The position numbers were made by a program, and so were the translations under genes. A DNA stretch of 36,920 bases from Terriglobales bacterium (GTDB lineage: Bacteria; Acidobacteriota; Terriglobia; Terriglobales; Acidobacteriaceae): contig DASYVL010000112.1 in the NCBI GenBank assembly GCA_035937135.1, positions 1 to 36,920 of the forward strand. Direction: 5' to 3'. The first letter of the stretch is position 1; each line of letters starts with the position of its first letter. The notes below the pieces were generated by a model. That model worked only from the letters and a program-made list of their open reading frames with translations, did no database searches and had not been told where the DNA came from. Shown piece by piece: positions 34,667 to 36,920 of the stretch.

Positions 34667-36070
34667 GTGATCGGCTCCACCCTCGGCAATTACCGCTTAG
34701 ACGAAAAGATCGGCGTGGGCGGCATGGGCGCGGTGTACCGCGCCACCGATCTGCGCCTGGGCCGCAGCGTCGCCATCAAGATCCTCACCGCGGTTTCCGC
34801 CGACTCGCAGCGCGAGGCCTTGGCGCGCTTCCTGCGCGAGGCCAAGGCCCAGTCCCGCATCCCGCATCCCTGCATCGTCAGCATCCATCAGGTCGGCACC
34901 GCGGATGAGATCCGCTACATCGTGATGGAGTTCGTCGAGGGCAAGACCCTCAAGAAGGTGATCGGCGGCAATCCGCTGCCCCCCAGCCAGATCTGCGAGT
35001 ACGGGATTCAGATCGCCGAAGGACTGGCGGTCGCGCACGAAGCCGGCATCATCCATCGCGACATGAAGTCGCAGAACGTCATGATCACGCCGCGCGGCCA
35101 GGTGAAGGTCCTGGATTTCGGCTTGGCCAAGCTGAAGGAAGCCCCCGGCGCTCCCCCGGCCGCCGCCGCCGATCTGGGCAGGACCCAGGTTTACGGGGAA
35201 GAACCCGCTGCGCCCCCCGACCCGGGAGAGTTCAAGACCCAGGTGGGCACGATCATGGGCACCGCCACCAACATGTCTCCTGAACAGTGTCTGGGGACGG
35301 AAGTGGATGCGCGCTCAGACATGTTCTCGTTCGGCGTGGTGCTCTACGAGATGGCGACCGGGAGGATGCCCTTCGAGGCTCCCCTGGCCGCCGCCCTGCT
35401 GATGATGATCCTGCAGAAGGAGCCGAAGCCGGTACGGGAAGTGGTCCCCGGGGTTCCTCCGGAGCTCGAGCAACTGATCCACCAGTGTCTGAGCAAGGCG
35501 CGCGAGAAGCGGCCCACCGCCACCGGTGTGGCCGCCGCGCTTAAGAAGATCCAGGCTTCGCTCAGCGTCGGAACCATCGCGGCGCCTGGAACGCGCTCCG
35601 ACTCGGAAGCCGCCTACCCGCCCGCGCAGAAGATGGAGAAGCTCCCCTCCACGCCGGCCATGCCGGCGGTGGCCCCGCGGGAGCAGCCCGGCCCGGCGGT
35701 CGCGGCCCGGCCGAAGACGCGGCGCATGCCGGTGCTGGAGGAGCCGCCCCAGACCCGGCGCGTCTACTCCGCCCTGCGCGTGCTTCGCATCGCGGTTTCC
35801 GTGGGGACGGTGGCGGTGGCGCTGGCTTACTTCGCGGACTTCATCATCCGCGCCGACCTCATCAAAACCCGCGCGCTTGAGGGGACCTTCCTGCCCTCTT
35901 TCATCCGCGCTCTGGTCGCGCCTGGATTGGCGATCGCAGAGAAGATGATCCACCTGCAGTTCGGGCGCTGGAACGTCCTGCTCCTCGCCCTCGGGGTCTT
36001 GACCTTCGTGGTGCGCCACTTCCTCCTGCTCTTTTTGGAAAAGATCGAACTCCGGGCGAGGACCAGGTAA
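34667..36070 (+). CDS. Membrane Ser/Thr protein kinase (PknB-like)
   Basis: This 467-residue kinase has its catalytic domain at about 8-300: glycine loop GVGGMGAVYRA, catalytic Lys in VAIKILTAV, HRDMKSQNVM, and DFG in KVLDFGLAK. The usual APE segment reads SPE in ATNMSPEQ. A ~35-residue Pro/Ala-rich insert lies between DFG and the activation-segment end (EAPGAPPAAAADLGRTQVYG). A Pro-rich linker leads to a transmembrane segment (about 370-390) and a last hydrophobic stretch (FGRWNVLLLALGVLTFVVRH) near the C terminus, with no PEGA domains. The start is GTG at 34667 behind GGGGAG. The substrate is unknown. Confidence 0.92.
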   Translation: MIGSTLGNYRLDEKIGVGGMGAVYRATDLRLGRSVAIKILTAVSADSQREALARFLREAKAQSRIPHPCIVSIHQVGTADEIRYIVMEFVEGKTLKKVIGGNPLPPSQICEYGIQIAEGLAVAHEAGIIHRDMKSQNVMITPRGQVKVLDFGLAKLKEAPGAPPAAAADLGRTQVYGEEPAAPPDPGEFKTQVGTIMGTATNMSPEQCLGTEVDARSDMFSFGVVLYEMATGRMPFEAPLAAALLMMILQKEPKPVREVVPGVPPELEQLIHQCLSKAREKRPTATGVAAALKKIQASLSVGTIAAPGTRSDSEAAYPPAQKMEKLPSTPAMPAVAPREQPGPAVAARPKTRRMPVLEEPPQTRRVYSALRVLRIAVSVGTVAVALAYFADFIIRADLIKTRALEGTFLPSFIRALVAPGLAIAEKMIHLQFGRWNVLLLALGVLTFVVRHFLLLFLEKIELRARTR

Positions 36071-36078
36071 CTGTTTTT

Positions 36079-36125
36079 GCTTCCTGCGGGGATTCCTCCG
36101 TGTCTCCGCGCCTCCGCGGTGAGAG
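36079..36125. repeat. Dispersed 'tccgtgtctccgcg' type repeat
   Basis: The stretch after the kinase stop reads TTCCTCCGTGTCTCCGCG then CCTCCGCGGTGAGAG. It consists of repeated CTCCG-type units as found in many GC-rich intergenic regions. It directly precedes the uvrC-like gene and provides its GAGAG ribosome-site candidate. Confidence 0.4.
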
Positions 36126-36134
36126 AATCGTGCG

Positions 36135-36920
36135 GTGCTCGCCCGCTCGATGGAGTTCGCGCCGGAGTGTGATGCGGAAGTCTTCGCCGCAGTCCCGGCG
36201 GCGCCCGCCGTCTTCCTGCTGCGCGGGAATGAAGCTGAAGCCGAGCCCTATGTCAGCAAGACTGCCAGCCTGCGCCGCCGGCTCATCCGCCTGCTGGGTG
36301 CGTCCGGAGAGATCAGCCGCCGGCTCAACCTGCGCGACCGCGTTCGCCACATCGAGTTCACCCTCACTGGCTCGGATTTCGAATCCGGCTTCCTGCTCTA
36401 CCAGACGCTGCGGCAGGCGTTCCCCGCGAAGTATCGCAAGCGCCTTCGCCTGCGCTTCGCGCCCTTGGTGAAGTTCAACCTCGACAACCCCTATCCCCGC
36501 GCCTACATCACCCGTCGCGTCACCAGCCTGCGCGGGAAGTCGGTGTACTACGGGCCCTTCGCCTCGCGCGCCGCGGCGGAGAAGTTCCTCAACGACTCGC
36601 TCGACCTCTTCAAGATGCGCCGCTGCGACTTCGACCTCCATCCCGATCCGCAGTTTCCCGGCTGCATCTACTCGGAGATGAAGATGTGCCTCGCCCCCTG
36701 CTTCAAAGGATGTACGGACGGGGAGTACGCCGGGGAAGTGGGACGCGTGAAAGCGTATCTCGATAGCGGCGGGCAATCGCTGCTGCGGGAGATTTCCGCG
36801 GAGCGCGAGCGCGCCTCAGCAGCGCTGGCATTTGAAGACGCCGCGGCTCTCCACGCCCGCGTGGAGAAGGCCGCGACCGCCGCCGGCTTACTGCCCGAGG
36901 TCGCGCGCCGCCTCGACCGC
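36135..36920 (+). CDS. UvrC-like excinuclease subunit, N-terminal part
   Basis: The gene runs off the right edge. About 262 codons are visible. The order fits UvrC: an N-terminal GIY-YIG-like region (AVFLLRGNEAEAEPYVSKTA, SLRRRLIRLLG), then YPRAYITRRV and VYYGPFASRAAAEKFLNDSL, the cysteine cluster CIYSEMKMCLAPCFKGC, and the start of the UVR motif (ERERASAALAFEDAAALHAR) that contacts UvrB. The GIY-YIG part is eroded: 'YVGK' reads YVSK, and the Glu expected in 'EALLLE' is not found in FESGFLLYQ. It may be a divergent UvrC paralogue with an impaired 3' nuclease. I prefer the GTG at 36135 (behind GAGAG) over the ATG at 36150. Confidence 0.8.
   Translation, partial: MLARSMEFAPECDAEVFAAVPAAPAVFLLRGNEAEAEPYVSKTASLRRRLIRLLGASGEISRRLNLRDRVRHIEFTLTGSDFESGFLLYQTLRQAFPAKYRKRLRLRFAPLVKFNLDNPYPRAYITRRVTSLRGKSVYYGPFASRAAAEKFLNDSLDLFKMRRCDFDLHPDPQFPGCIYSEMKMCLAPCFKGCTDGEYAGEVGRVKAYLDSGGQSLLREISAERERASAALAFEDAAALHARVEKAATAAGLLPEVARRLDR

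Overview
The window is 36.9 kb of GC-rich bacterial chromosome, densely packed with core and metabolic genes. There is no rRNA, tRNA, CRISPR array, transposase or phage gene that I can see. I infer a member of the Acidobacteriota (Terriglobia/Koribacter-like). The reasons are the yacL-ispD-ispF block, several Ser/Thr kinases with PEGA or FHA partners, MscL with a zinc-ribbon tail, many secreted peptidases, and families of short hairpin repeats between genes. No rRNA is present to confirm this.

Layout. 1-2.9 kb: end of a TlpA-like thioredoxin, a secreted DsbD-alpha-like protein and a secreted alpha-amino-acid ester hydrolase. 2.9-5.35 kb (minus): two membrane or secreted proteins of unknown function and gltX. 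5.4-8.4 kb: a promoter and a large GAF-GGDEF-HD-GYP protein. 8.4-12.6 kb (minus): PIN/TRAM protein, ispD, ispF and a secreted M14 peptidase in one transcription unit. 12.6-13.7 kb: a 1.1-kb gene-free stretch with an orphan terminator, a hairpin cluster and an RNA-like inverted-repeat element. 13.7-16.9 kb: a small secreted protein, a mec-cysO-moeZ sulfur-carrier operon (minus) and a hypothetical gene. 16.9-17.46 kb: truncated GIY-YIG gene with dispersed repeats. 17.46-22.15 kb (minus): Ser/Thr kinase with PEGA repeats coupled to an FHA-GAF-adenylate cyclase, then rsmI. 22.3-24.4 kb: FmdB-like protein, and a clpB gene that has lost its middle third in frame. 24.35-27.4 kb (minus): zinc-ribbon coiled-coil protein, TPR protein and rlmI. 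27.5-30.65 kb: dipeptidyl-peptidase IV-like protease and a metallo-beta-lactamase fold hydrolase. 30.65-36.9 kb: dusB, mscL, rpmE, a hypothetical membrane protein, HU, a DnaC-like ATPase, a second Ser/Thr kinase and the 5' part of a divergent uvrC-like gene.

The most unusual object is the 502-codon clpB. The N domain and the Walker A/B half of AAA-1 are joined in frame to the sensor-1, arginine-finger and C-terminal half of AAA-2. This gives a hybrid single-ring AAA+ protein with no middle domain, behind a near-consensus promoter in an AT-rich island. Other points are a CysO/Mec/MoeZ-type sulfur-transfer operon without an adjacent CysM, a structured element at 13.48-13.58 kb, and a hairpin repeat that has become part of the dusB reading frame.
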